Assembly (NCBI GenBank): GCA_047833645.1
Contig: CP181259.1
Location: forward strand, 744,001 to 808,000
Direction: 5' to 3'
Source: Pseudolactococcus sp041800635
GTDB taxonomy: Bacteria > Bacillota > Bacilli > Lactobacillales > Streptococcaceae
Length of the DNA: 64,000 nucleotides
This document shows positions 7,065-14,944 of the stretch, in pieces. Under the pieces are notes generated by a model. The model saw nothing but the letters and a program-made list of their open reading frames with translations. It was not told where the DNA came from and ran no database searches. The translations under genes and the position numbers were made by a program. Each line of letters begins with the position of its first letter. Position 1 is the stretch's first letter.

Positions 7065-8630
7065 TTAGTCTTCTGGATTTGCTTTTTCAGAAATTTTTCT
7101 AGTAATGATCCCTGCATTTTCACGCTGCACTAAGCTATTGGCATTGGCATAAGCAATCGCACTGGCACGTAAAACGTCAAAGTCAAGACCATTGGCATTG
7201 AAAATGGTGCCGGTGTCTTTATTTTCAACCGTAACATGGACTTCTGCCTGGGCATCAATCCCTTCCGTTATGGCGATAATGTTGTAGCTATCGAGTTTAA
7301 CAGACTGATTGAAGAATTGGTCAATGGCATTAAAGGTCGCTTCTACTGAGCCACTCCCATTGGCTGTCGTTTTGATGACTTCCTGTCCTTCATTTTTCAA
7401 GCTAATGATCACCGTTTGCGTGCCATCATCATTCGAGCTGATGACCAGGTTATCGAATTGGAAACCTTCTGGATTTTCAACGGTCGTTCCTGCGACTAAG
7501 GCACGGATGTCGGCATCTGTAATCTCGTGCTTCTTGTCAGCCAGCACCTTAAATTTAGAGAAGAGCTCTTTCATATCAGCTTCCGTCACCTCGTCGAAGC
7601 TCAGATCCTGAAGTTTCGTGACAAAAGCATGACGACCTGACAGTTTACCCAGGGGCAGAGAGTTTTTCTTAACGCCAACCAGTTCAGGTGTGATGATTTC
7701 ATAAGTCTCAGGATTTTTAAGGACACCATCTTGATGAATGCCAGACTCATGGGCAAAGGCGTTACCACCAATGACAGCCTTGTTTTTAGGCACTGGAATC
7801 CCTGAGAAGCGTGAGACCAGCTCAGACGTTGCGAAAGTCTCATTGAGGACGATATCTGATGTAGCTTGGTAGTAATCCTCACGGATTTTAAGCGCGACTG
7901 CGACTTCTTCAAGCGCCACATTGCCTGCGCGCTCGCCGATGCCATTGATCGTCCCTTCGACACGTCCCGCACCCCCTTTGATTGCTGCTAAAGTATTAGC
8001 AGTCGCCATCCCAAGGTCATCATGACAATGGGGGCTGAAGACGATGTCTCTGTCAGATGTGACATGTTCAATCAAGAATTTGAAGGTCTCATAGTACTCT
8101 GTCGGTGTAGTGTAGCCGACTGTATCTGGGATATTGATGTAAGTCGCCCCCGCGTCCACCGCTGCTTGAACGGCTTTGAGAAGGAAATCTTTCTCTGTCC
8201 GCGTCGCATCTTCTGGTGAAAATTCAACAATTTCAACGAGACTTCTAGCATAGGTCACGTGTTCCGTGATTGACGCAATCACTTCATCCGGTGTCTTTTT
8301 AAGTTTGTATTGCATGTGAACTGGACTGGTTGCGATGAAGACATGAATCTGTGGATATTTGGCATTTTTCAGGGCATCATAAGCGGCATCAATATCTGAT
8401 TTGACAGCCCGAGCTAGACCCGTCACTGACGTTTTCGTCAGCGTCTCCGCAATCTGTTTCACCGCTTCAAAAGAGTCAGGACTTGCTGCCGGAAAACCCG
8501 CTTCAATGGCTGAGATGCCCCATTTTTCAAGTTGTTTGGCAATGGCCACTTTTTCTTTGATTGAAAAGTTAACGCCTGGTGTTTGTTCCCCATCCCGTAG
8601 GCTAGTGTCTAAAAATTCTATTTTACGCAT
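7065..8630 (-). CDS. leuA: 2-isopropylmalate synthase
   Basis: Condenses acetyl-CoA with 2-oxoisovalerate, the committed step to leucine. The ATG at 8630 follows AAGGAG by 6 nt and gives 521 residues; 21 in-frame upstream codons lie in the leader and are probably not translated. The catalytic TIM barrel opens with FLDTSLRDGEQTPGVNF (metal and substrate site), and HCHDDLGMATANTLAAI and NGIGERAGN follow. The C-terminal ~130 residues form the regulatory domain that in this family binds leucine as feedback inhibitor. It is the first structural gene of the operon. Confidence 0.95.
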   Translation of the reverse strand: MRKIEFLDTSLRDGEQTPGVNFSIKEKVAIAKQLEKWGISAIEAGFPAASPDSFEAVKQIAETLTKTSVTGLARAVKSDIDAAYDALKNAKYPQIHVFIATSPVHMQYKLKKTPDEVIASITEHVTYARSLVEIVEFSPEDATRTEKDFLLKAVQAAVDAGATYINIPDTVGYTTPTEYYETFKFLIEHVTSDRDIVFSPHCHDDLGMATANTLAAIKGGAGRVEGTINGIGERAGNVALEEVAVALKIREDYYQATSDIVLNETFATSELVSRFSGIPVPKNKAVIGGNAFAHESGIHQDGVLKNPETYEIITPELVGVKKNSLPLGKLSGRHAFVTKLQDLSFDEVTEADMKELFSKFKVLADKKHEITDADIRALVAGTTVENPEGFQFDNLVISSNDDGTQTVIISLKNEGQEVIKTTANGSGSVEATFNAIDQFFNQSVKLDSYNIIAITEGIDAQAEVHVTVENKDTGTIFNANGLDFDVLRASAIAYANANSLVQRENAGIITRKISEKANPED

Positions 8631-8661
8631 GATATTCTCCTTAAATTGTCTAATAATAGTT

Positions 8662-8699
8662 GATAAAAGAAAAGCGTCCCACTTATTAAGCAAGACGCT
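8662..8699 (-). terminator. leuA: Leader terminator upstream of leuA
   Basis: On the minus strand AGCGTC and GACGCT pair across a 15-nt loop and are followed by TTTTCTTTT, about 30 nt before the leuA start. A terminator between promoter and first gene is the core of an attenuator. Confidence 0.65.
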
Positions 8700-8758
8700 G
8701 AACCCTGTCCCACTTGATGAATGAACGCCAAACAGGACACAACAGTAAGAGTAATCTC

Positions 8759-8809
8759 TTAGCGTGTGCCCTTCACCAACAATCGCAAGTTTGTGTTTGA
8801 CGTTTTCAT
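8759..8809 (-). CDS. Putative leader peptide MKTSNTNLRLLVKGTR
   Basis: Sixteen codons in the leu leader with Leu at residues 8, 10 and 11 and Val at 12, ending in TAA at the base of a hairpin. This is the arrangement expected if ribosome stalling at Leu codons controls folding. The weak point is the ribosome site: AAAGG lies about 17 nt upstream, too far for a normal start. Confidence 0.4.
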   Translation of the reverse strand: MKTSNTNLRLLVKGTR

Positions 8810-8843
8810 TCGATCAACCGTAGAACCTTTCTTATTTTATTAT

Positions 8844-8872
8844 ATTTTATCGTTTTATAAGACACTTGTCAA
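8844..8872 (-). promoter_or_regulatory. Promoter of the leu operon
   Basis: A consensus -35 TTGACA (8867-8872), a 17-bp spacer and -10 TAAAAT (8844-8849), reading left. The strong core promoter suggests that control acts later, in the leader. Confidence 0.8.
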
Positions 8873-8927
8873 GGAAAAAGCAGAAAAAGTTTGAATTGTT
8901 AGATAATTCCCGACTGATTTTAAGTGC

Positions 8928-10106
8928 TCACCAACCGCCAGAAGCCCCGCCACCAGACGAGAAGCCACCACCGCCACCAAATCCTGTCCAACTATCATTG
9001 TCGTGGTTTGAATCGGAGCTATCCTGGTCAGCAAAAGCTGTTTGAGGGGACGCAACTGGATAGAGCAAGGTCCCATAATAATAACCGCGCCAGAATCTAT
9101 CATGTCTGAAACTCTCATGCATGTCGTTGAAATCATGATAGCGTCTGCTAGGTTTCTTTTTCGTGATTTTGAGCGCCATCTCCTCTTGTTCACGAGCTTT
9201 TCGGTCTTCCTTGTATTGGACATCCCCTTGCTTAATCAAGGCATCATGCCATTTAAAATTGTCAAGAAACATCTGAATATTGTCAATCGTTGGTGGCAGT
9301 CTTGTTTCATTAAAGGCATCCGCCAAATCGACATCTGAAATTGATAAACGTTCTTTCTCAGCGTAAAAGCCAAGTTCTAACTCTAAAATTGATAAGACTA
9401 AGGCCCGGTGCTTTTTAAGATAACGTTTTTTAGCAAATTTCCGCCAACTGCTCACGCTGAAAAAGCTAATAGTACCCCCTAATAAGGCAATGACTGATCC
9501 TAATCCAAACGTCTTCAAGTTTTTTAAACGTTTGGCATCTGCTGCTTCTGACTTGGCCAATCGCACCGCTAAGGACTTGGCAAAGGCCTCTTGTGACTGT
9601 GGCAGCAAGACATCCTGACCAATGAGCGCAATCATATTTTCTGTGATCGTCTCAATCGCTTCCCCATAGTTGTCTGAGCGCAGCATAGACGTCACATTGT
9701 CCGTATAGACCCATTTTTTGATCTTGTTTTCAGTCACATACTTGGACTTGTCCCAGCCATCCCCTAGCTGAATCCGGTACTCATGATCTTGAATGGCAAT
9801 CACAAACAAGACACCCAAATTATGCTGGCTGTCACCGATTTGTTTTTTATTGAAGACATCACGCGCATAATCTTCAATATCGTCCCCCTTGAGCGAGTTC
9901 ACAGTCAAGATGGCATATGCCAAATGCGCCGTTTGGCCCGCTTTCGTTTGACTCGTCGCAAGCGTGTTCAGCATGTCATTTAGATTTTGAACTTGTGTTT
10001 GACTGAGGACTTTCGCATCGTCTTTGACATAGTTGGCCTCAGCATGCGCTATTGTCACACTAAAAGCCGCAACTAGCACCGTTAATAAGACTAAAATTTT
10101 TTTCAT
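8928..10106 (-). CDS. TPM-domain (YgcG-like) secreted/membrane protein
   Basis: A 392-residue protein of the TPM (phosphatase-like, YgcG) family. It has a signal peptide (KKILVLLTVLVAAFSVTIAHA), the TPM domain at about residues 25-165 (NYVKDDAKVLSQTQVQNLNDML, LGVLFVIAIQDHEYRIQLGDGW) and one membrane segment near 205-225. A charged cytoplasmic region follows, and the tail is very Gly/Ser-rich (GGGGGFSSGGGASGGW). The ATG at 10106 has AAGGG at a suitable distance; the ATG one codon earlier is possible. Family roles are poorly known (membrane-complex assembly or maintenance is proposed). It is a single gene, and an IS element sits about 110 bp upstream of it. Confidence 0.8.
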   Translation of the reverse strand: MKKILVLLTVLVAAFSVTIAHAEANYVKDDAKVLSQTQVQNLNDMLNTLATSQTKAGQTAHLAYAILTVNSLKGDDIEDYARDVFNKKQIGDSQHNLGVLFVIAIQDHEYRIQLGDGWDKSKYVTENKIKKWVYTDNVTSMLRSDNYGEAIETITENMIALIGQDVLLPQSQEAFAKSLAVRLAKSEAADAKRLKNLKTFGLGSVIALLGGTISFFSVSSWRKFAKKRYLKKHRALVLSILELELGFYAEKERLSISDVDLADAFNETRLPPTIDNIQMFLDNFKWHDALIKQGDVQYKEDRKAREQEEMALKITKKKPSRRYHDFNDMHESFRHDRFWRGYYYGTLLYPVASPQTAFADQDSSDSNHDNDSWTGFGGGGGFSSGGGASGGW

Positions 10107-10246
10107 CATACATCCCTTTTTTGATTTCCCTTAGGTTAGTGCCTAGCCTCAAAAACCATTTCACACCAACTATTGTTTAATAGTTTAACAATTTCTCCTG
10201 ATAAAGGCAAGCTGAAAAATGAGGCTGGGACAAAAGTCCTCTAAAA

Positions 10247-10299
10247 AAATAGGCTATGAACCATTTCCGATGTTAATCGGAAACTTTCATAGCCTATTT
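10247..10299. terminator. Hairpin just inside the left IS end
   Basis: AAATAGGCTATGAA pairs with TTCATAGCCTATTT, and TTTCCGAT/ATCGGAAA continue the stem inside. Hairpins at this position in insertion sequences commonly block read-through from outside; here that is inferred. Confidence 0.6.
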
Positions 10300-10377
10300 C
10301 TCTGTAACTTTTCGACAAAAAGAATAAAATCCTGTACAATTAAAGTGTCTAATCCCAAAAGTCAGGAGCTGTTCTTT

Positions 10378-11952
10378 ATGCATAAAAATTATAACATGAA
10401 ACAAGTCATTTTACCACTTGATTTAGAAATAATGATGCCAGAAGATGATATTTGTTTTGCCATTCATGAACTGATTGAAAGCATGCCTGAGGAAAAATTC
10501 ACAACATTTAAGCAAGAAACAGGTCGCCCCTCTTTCCATCCTAGAATGATGCTCAAATTGATTTTGTGCGCCTATACCCAATCAATGTTTTCGGGAAGAA
10601 AGATTGAGAACGCGCTTCAAGATAGTATCCGCATGATGTGGTTAGCGCAAGGCGAGACCCCTTCTTATCGGACAATCAATCGTTATCGTGTCCATCCTTT
10701 GATGGCACCGATCATTCATGATTGTTTTGTGCAATTTAGAAATCTCCTTGTTCAAGAAAATTTGATTGATGAAACAGCCATTTTTATTGATGGTACAAAA
10801 CTTGAAGCCAATGCCAACAAGTTTACTTTTGTCTGGAAAAAATCTATTCAACGTTTTAGCGATGCCCTTATCGAAAAGTCAAAAGCCCTTTATCAAGAGC
10901 TTTTGAGCAATGAAATTATTCCTGCGATTGAAATTGATAATGAAGCTGAATTATCAACACAAGAATTGATGGTCATTGAAGACGAGTTATCTCAAGCAGT
11001 TGAGACGCTCACACAAGAAATTGATAAGGAATCAAACGGACAGAAACGTAAAGCCTTGCGTTCTCAAAGAAAACCAATCAAATTAGCACGTAAACAAGTC
11101 GCTAATTTCATCTTAAGAAAAGAAAAATACAAGCTAGATTTCGAGATAATGGGCGCAAGAAATAGCTATTCCAAAACAGATACAGATGCGACATTTATGC
11201 GGATGAAAGATGACTATATGAGGAATGGTCAACTTAAGGTAGCCTATAATCTTCAAATTGCGACGGAAAATCAATATGTTTTGGACTATGAAGTCTATCC
11301 TAATCCGACTGATACCAGAACTTTGCCCGATTTTTTAGCACATTATCAAAATAAATACCAACAACTTCCTGACTATATCATAGCGGATGCGGGTTATGGT
11401 GGGGAAGAGAATTATCAAACCGTCTTAGAGACTTATCAACGCACACCTCTGATTACCTACAATGCTTATGAAAAAGAACAAAAACGAAAATTCAAGAAAG
11501 ATCCCTTTAAAACAGCGAATTGGCCCTATGACCCTGAACAAGATTACTTCATCTGCCCGAATCATCAAAAAGTGACTTATCGATATGAGAGCCACCGAAC
11601 GGATAAATATGGTTTGACACGAGATTTGAAAATCTATGAATGCGAAGATTGTCAAGGTTGTACGGTTCGCAAATCATGTACTCGAGCTAAAAGTGACAAT
11701 AATTGACAGCTTCAAATTAATCCTAAGTGGGAGTCGTTTAAATTAACGATCAAAGAATTGCTTTCAGAAAAAGAGACAGGAAAACTCTACGGCAAACGTA
11801 AGATTGATGTAGCGCCTGCCTTTGCACGTCTGAAGGCTAATTTGGGCTTCAGTCGATTTTCGGTCAGAGGGAAAGACAAAGTTAGGCAGGAGATTGGTTT
11901 AGCTTTGATGGCGATTAATCTCAGAAAACTGATGGTAACCTGTCGAACATAG
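10378..11952 (+). pseudogene. IS1182-family transposase with in-frame stop and lost catalytic Glu
   Basis: DDE transposase whose ATG at 10378 has AGGAG 9 nt upstream. Asp 1 (AIFIDGTKLEANANKF) and Asp 2 (YIIADAGYGGEENY) are present. A TGA at 11704-11706 interrupts the frame between CTRAKSDNN and QLQINPKWESFK, and the same frame then continues to 11952. In the part after the stop, the position where this family has the catalytic Glu (KIDVE..F) reads KIDVAPAF, with GCG at 11812-11814. The first product would lack the last ~80 residues, and even read-through would lack the third acidic residue. The element looks immobile in cis. Confidence 0.85.
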
Positions 11953-12059
11953 AATAGAGAAAAAGCAAACTAGCACAATCAAAATGGATTGGATTAGCTT
12001 GCTTTTTTCTTTCTGTGACTGTGGACTTTTGTCCCAGCCTCCTTTTGTTGCAACTTTTT

Positions 12060-12878
12060 TTATTTACCTGGATAAACATCTTCAGAGAACCATTTTTCAG
12101 AGATTTTTTGGAATTCTCCGTCTGCGTGTAGTTCTTTAAAGGCTTTATTGATGCTAGCAACCAATTCTTTGTCTGATTTTCGGGCACCAACGGCGAAATT
12201 TTCTGAATCATAGCCGGTTGTCAGAATATTGTAATCAGCAATCTCACCATTTTTAGTCAGATAATAATTGGCGTAAACATTATCAATCAACAAACCGTCA
12301 ATGCGGTCAGCCTTCAAGTCTAGTAAGGCTGAGTTAAAATCATCGTATAGCGTCGCATCATTGTCTTTGACAATGTCCATAAGAATTTTAGGTTGTTGGG
12401 TAAAAGCATCGTAGCCTGAAGACCCTTGTTGGGCACCTAAGGCCTTGTTTTTCATCCCCGCAACATCATCAATTTTACTTGATTTTTTAGTCACCAGCAC
12501 TTGCTCATTTTTCATGTAAGGATTAGTGAATAACACTTTTTTCTCACGTTCTTTAGTCACAGAGTAACCATTCCAGATGAGATCAATCGAGCCATTTTTC
12601 AACTCAGTTTCTTTCATATCCCAGTCAATCGGCTGCATTTTGACTTTAACATCGTACTTTTTAAAAACAGCATTGGCAAGATCAATATCAAAGCCGACAT
12701 TTTTACCGTTTTCATCTTTGAAACCCATGGGCACAAAGGTATTGTCAAAGCCGATGACCACTTCTTTTTTCTTTTGAATGTCTGACCAGCTATCCTTTTC
12801 AGACTTTTGACCACAAGCCACTAAAGTCACAACAGCTGTTAAAACGGCAATCATGCCTAAAACTTTTTTCAATTTCAT
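12060..12878 (-). CDS. Polar amino-acid ABC transporter, substrate-binding lipoprotein
   Basis: Extracellular receptor of an ABC importer, 272 residues. The signal peptide ends in a lipobox (TLVACGQ), so it is a lipid-anchored protein. The body is the SBP_bac_3 fold: VVIGFDNTFVPMGFKDENGKNVGFDIDLANAVFKKYDVKVKMQPIDWDMKE, then the GSIDLIWNGYSVTKEREKKVLFTNPYM hinge block. It is the third gene of a permease-ATPase-receptor operon. The substrate is a polar or cyclic amino acid by family and cannot be told from sequence. An IS element begins 19 bp after its stop and may have replaced the native terminator. Confidence 0.88.
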   Translation of the reverse strand: MKLKKVLGMIAVLTAVVTLVACGQKSEKDSWSDIQKKKEVVIGFDNTFVPMGFKDENGKNVGFDIDLANAVFKKYDVKVKMQPIDWDMKETELKNGSIDLIWNGYSVTKEREKKVLFTNPYMKNEQVLVTKKSSKIDDVAGMKNKALGAQQGSSGYDAFTQQPKILMDIVKDNDATLYDDFNSALLDLKADRIDGLLIDNVYANYYLTKNGEIADYNILTTGYDSENFAVGARKSDKELVASINKAFKELHADGEFQKISEKWFSEDVYPGK

Positions 12879-12922
12879 TTCTCTCGTCTCCTCTGATTAT
12901 GATTGGGGTGATTGGCCTAACA

Positions 12923-13558
12923 TCAGACCACTTTCGCATTAACCTTGATGATGGTATCAGCGATTTTTTCAGCAAAATCCATGTCATGGGTGACCACGAT
13001 TTGTGTCATCCCTAATTTTTTATTTTCTAAAATTAAGTTAGCAACTTGGTCCCGCAAGGCTGGGTCAAGGGCTGAAGTTGGCTCATCATAACCGATAATC
13101 TTAGGATCAATCATCATGGCCCGCGCCAGTGCAACCCGTTGCTTTTGACCCCCTGATAAGCTAAAAGGATAGGCATCTTTTTGCTCAATCACTTCCAGAT
13201 TGGTCAACAATTCCTCAGCTTTAGCAAGCGCTGCAACTTTTGAGACTTGCATCGTCTTCATGGGCGAAAGAATCAGGTTCTCAAGAACCGTCATATGCGG
13301 GAAAAGCTGGAAATCTTGGAAAACAAAGCCTAGTAGATTACGGGTAATTAGATCCGTTAATTCGACCGTTTCGCCATCAAAAATCACTTGTCCGGCATCT
13401 ATCGTTTCAAGGCCTGCCAGCATTCTGAGCAAGGTTGTCTTACCGCCACCTGAAGGGCCTGCGATAGCAACAATGTCACCACTTGAGATGGTTAAATCAA
13501 AGCCATCAAAAATCACCTTGTCACCAAATTTTTTGGTAATATTTTTTAATTCTAGCAT
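12923..13558 (-). CDS. Polar amino-acid ABC transporter, ATP-binding protein
   Basis: ATPase of the importer, 211 residues and therefore shorter than the usual ~240. Walker A is GPSGGGKTTLL, the Q-loop lies in FVFQDFQLFPHMTVLEN, the signature is LSGGQKQRVALARAMM, Walker B is IIGYDEPTSALDP and the switch His is in VVTHDMDFA. All catalytic elements are intact. The shortness is at the C-terminus, which ends soon after the H-loop. It lies 8 bp after the permease gene and 44 bp before the receptor gene. Confidence 0.9.
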   Translation of the reverse strand: MLELKNITKKFGDKVIFDGFDLTISSGDIVAIAGPSGGGKTTLLRMLAGLETIDAGQVIFDGETVELTDLITRNLLGFVFQDFQLFPHMTVLENLILSPMKTMQVSKVAALAKAEELLTNLEVIEQKDAYPFSLSGGQKQRVALARAMMIDPKIIGYDEPTSALDPALRDQVANLILENKKLGMTQIVVTHDMDFAEKIADTIIKVNAKVV

Positions 13559-13566
13559 TTGACCTC

Positions 13567-14202
13567 CTATTTGTAGTAATCAAAACGTTGTTCGATTTTC
13601 TTCGATAGAATGGTCAAGATACCAATGAAAATCAAATAAATCAAAGCAGCCATCATGATGGGGATTAGCGATACATCACGACTCATGGCAATTTTCCCTG
13701 CCCGCAATAAATCACCCAGTCCAACGACATAAATCAAGGATGAATCTTTGACCAGGGTAATGATTTCGTTAAAGACTGACGGCAAAACAATTTTGACCAC
13801 TTGCGGCATTTGAATGTATCGAATCGTCTGCCACTTGCTCAGTTTCAACACCTTTGCTGCTTCCAATTGACCATTGGGCACGGCCTTAATCCCGCCTCTG
13901 AAAATCTCAGCAAAATAAGCGGCATAATTCAGCGTGAAGGCCAGGAGGGCTGCTGGAAACCGCGGCAAGGTCGGCCCGACCATAGGCAGGGCGTAGAAGA
14001 TGATAATGAGCTGCACCAAAAGGGGCGTGCCGCGCATGATCCAGACGTAGACGTTGACGAACCAATTGACAACTGGGATCCGCAGGAGGAAGGCCAAGAC
14101 CATGCCTAGGGGGATCGATAGGATGAGCGTCAAGACAAAGACTAGGACCGTTAATTTTAGGCCATCTAGTAATTGGGGTAAAATTTCTATAATATAGGAC
14201 AT
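13567..14202 (-). CDS. Polar amino-acid ABC transporter, permease
   Basis: Membrane subunit of the HisM/GlnP type, 211 residues, with about five helices. The EAA loop is ..NGQLEAAKVLKLSKWQTIRYIQMPQ. The early WIMRGTPLLVQLIIIFYALP block is typical for amino-acid permeases. It is the first gene of the operon, with GGAGAG about 4 nt before the ATG. As the only permease gene it presumably works as a homodimer. The promoter carries CodY-like boxes. Confidence 0.9.
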   Translation of the reverse strand: MSYIIEILPQLLDGLKLTVLVFVLTLILSIPLGMVLAFLLRIPVVNWFVNVYVWIMRGTPLLVQLIIIFYALPMVGPTLPRFPAALLAFTLNYAAYFAEIFRGGIKAVPNGQLEAAKVLKLSKWQTIRYIQMPQVVKIVLPSVFNEIITLVKDSSLIYVVGLGDLLRAGKIAMSRDVSLIPIMMAALIYLIFIGILTILSKKIEQRFDYYK

Positions 14203-14228
14203 GTTCTCTCCATTTTGTAATATCTTTA

Positions 14229-14272
14229 ATTATAGCATGATTTCTGAAAATTGTGACAGATTTTCTGATTTA
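14229..14272 (-). promoter_or_regulatory. Promoter of the permease operon with CodY-like boxes
   Basis: The -10 TATAAT (14229-14234) is preceded, in the spacer, by AATTTTCAGAAATCA (minus strand, 14238-14252), matching 12 of 15 positions of the CodY consensus AATTTTCWGAAAATT. A poorer copy lies at 14258-14272. Repression by CodY when branched-chain amino acids are plentiful is inferred. Confidence 0.55.
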
Positions 14273-14322
14273 TCCAGCTAATCACTTTTCTTTAGAAAAA
14301 TAAATTAAATTATGGTAGAATA

Positions 14323-14856
14323 ATGAGTATGAAAACTAAAAATAATACACTATGGCTAGTCCTCATCGTTGCTACATTTGCAGTTGTGACGATTGGACTT
14401 GCCCTCATTGCAAACAAACCAAGCAAAGACGCTGCTGCTACACCTGCTATACAATCGGCTGCGCAAGCTAAAAACGACATGCAAGTCTTTACCAAACTCG
14501 CCAAAGCCCAAAAATTTGACGCAGCCAATGTAAAGGAGCTGAAAGTTGAAGAGCTGAAAGCCGGAGACGGTGATGTGGTTGCTGAAACAGACACGATTAA
14601 AGCCAACTATACAGGCTGGAACGCGCAAGGTGTCATCTTTGACTCGACTAAAAAATCTGCTGATGGCGAAGTGACGCCAATTGAATTTCCTTTAACTGGC
14701 GTAATTCCTGGCTGGACAAAAGGTCTGGCGGACAAAAAAGTCGGCGGTATTTACAAATTAACCATCCCAGCTGACATGGCCTATGGTAATCAAGCGCCTT
14801 CAGCTGAGACATCTGGTCCCCTTGAATTCGTGGTCGAAATCATTTCAAAAAAATAA
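14323..14856 (+). CDS. FKBP-type peptidyl-prolyl cis-trans isomerase, membrane-anchored
   Basis: A 177-residue protein with an N-terminal membrane anchor (TLWLVLIVATFAVVTIGLALIA), a low-complexity Ala/Lys linker, and an FKBP domain from about residue 75: VVAETDTIKANYTGWNAQGVIFDST, the FPLTGVIPGWTKGLADKKVGGIYKLTIPADMAYG core and a final LEFVVEI strand. Aromatic and hydrophobic residues of the rotamase pocket (Y, F, D, V, I, W) are recognisable. It probably helps extracellular protein folding. No good ribosome site is visible; the ATG two codons later (14329) is an alternative start. It is single, divergent from the ABC operon and followed by a strong terminator. Confidence 0.85.
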   Translation: MSMKTKNNTLWLVLIVATFAVVTIGLALIANKPSKDAAATPAIQSAAQAKNDMQVFTKLAKAQKFDAANVKELKVEELKAGDGDVVAETDTIKANYTGWNAQGVIFDSTKKSADGEVTPIEFPLTGVIPGWTKGLADKKVGGIYKLTIPADMAYGNQAPSAETSGPLEFVVEIISKK

Positions 14857-14880
14857 GGTGCTCAGCCTTTCAAAAGCAAA

Positions 14881-14917
14881 ATGACAGGTTAGCAATCCGC
14901 TAACCTGTCATTTTTTT
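14881..14917 (+). terminator. Terminator after the FKBP gene
   Basis: A perfect 13-bp stem ATGACAGGTTAGC/GCTAACCTGTCAT with a 5-nt loop and a T-run. Confidence 0.9.
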
Positions 14918-14944
14918 GTTGTTTTTGCTTGACTTTAGTTTACT

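Larger units (their letters stand above)
8631..8843 (-). promoter_or_regulatory. leu operon leader with alternative hairpins (attenuator-like)
   Basis: About 210 nt of transcribed leader. It holds a possible 16-codon leader peptide, a hairpin TAAGAG/CTCTTA at its stop, and a pairing CCTGT/ACAGG (8704-8708 with 8732-8736). A final terminator hairpin lies just before leuA. AAGTGGGAC occurs twice (minus strand), once before each candidate stem, so mutually exclusive folds are possible. I found no T-box consensus. Leucine-dependent attenuation is inferred. Confidence 0.6.
10221..12041 (+). mobile_element. IS1182-type insertion sequence, 1,821 bp, inactivated
   Basis: Bounded by perfect 19-bp inverted repeats GAGGCTGGGACAAAAGTCC (10221-10239 and, inverted, 12023-12041). 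It contains one transposase frame on the plus strand, a strong hairpin inside each end (10247-10299 and about 11958-12013) and no passenger gene. I see no clear target duplication. The right end lies 19 bp after the stop of an ABC binding-protein gene. Confidence 0.9.

Noticed and set aside
8640..8870. T-box riboswitch before leuA
   Set aside because: No AGGGTGGNACCGCG-like T-box sequence and no convincing specifier stem; only the attenuator-like elements are supported.
10168..10185. Palindrome AACTATT-GTTT-AATAGTT before the TPM gene
   Set aside because: Could be an operator, but it is A/T-rich, single and near an IS end; too little support.
12923..13558. ABC ATPase (211 aa) as a pseudogene
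   Set aside because: Shorter than average at the C-terminus, but every catalytic motif is present and the stop is cleanly followed by the next gene.
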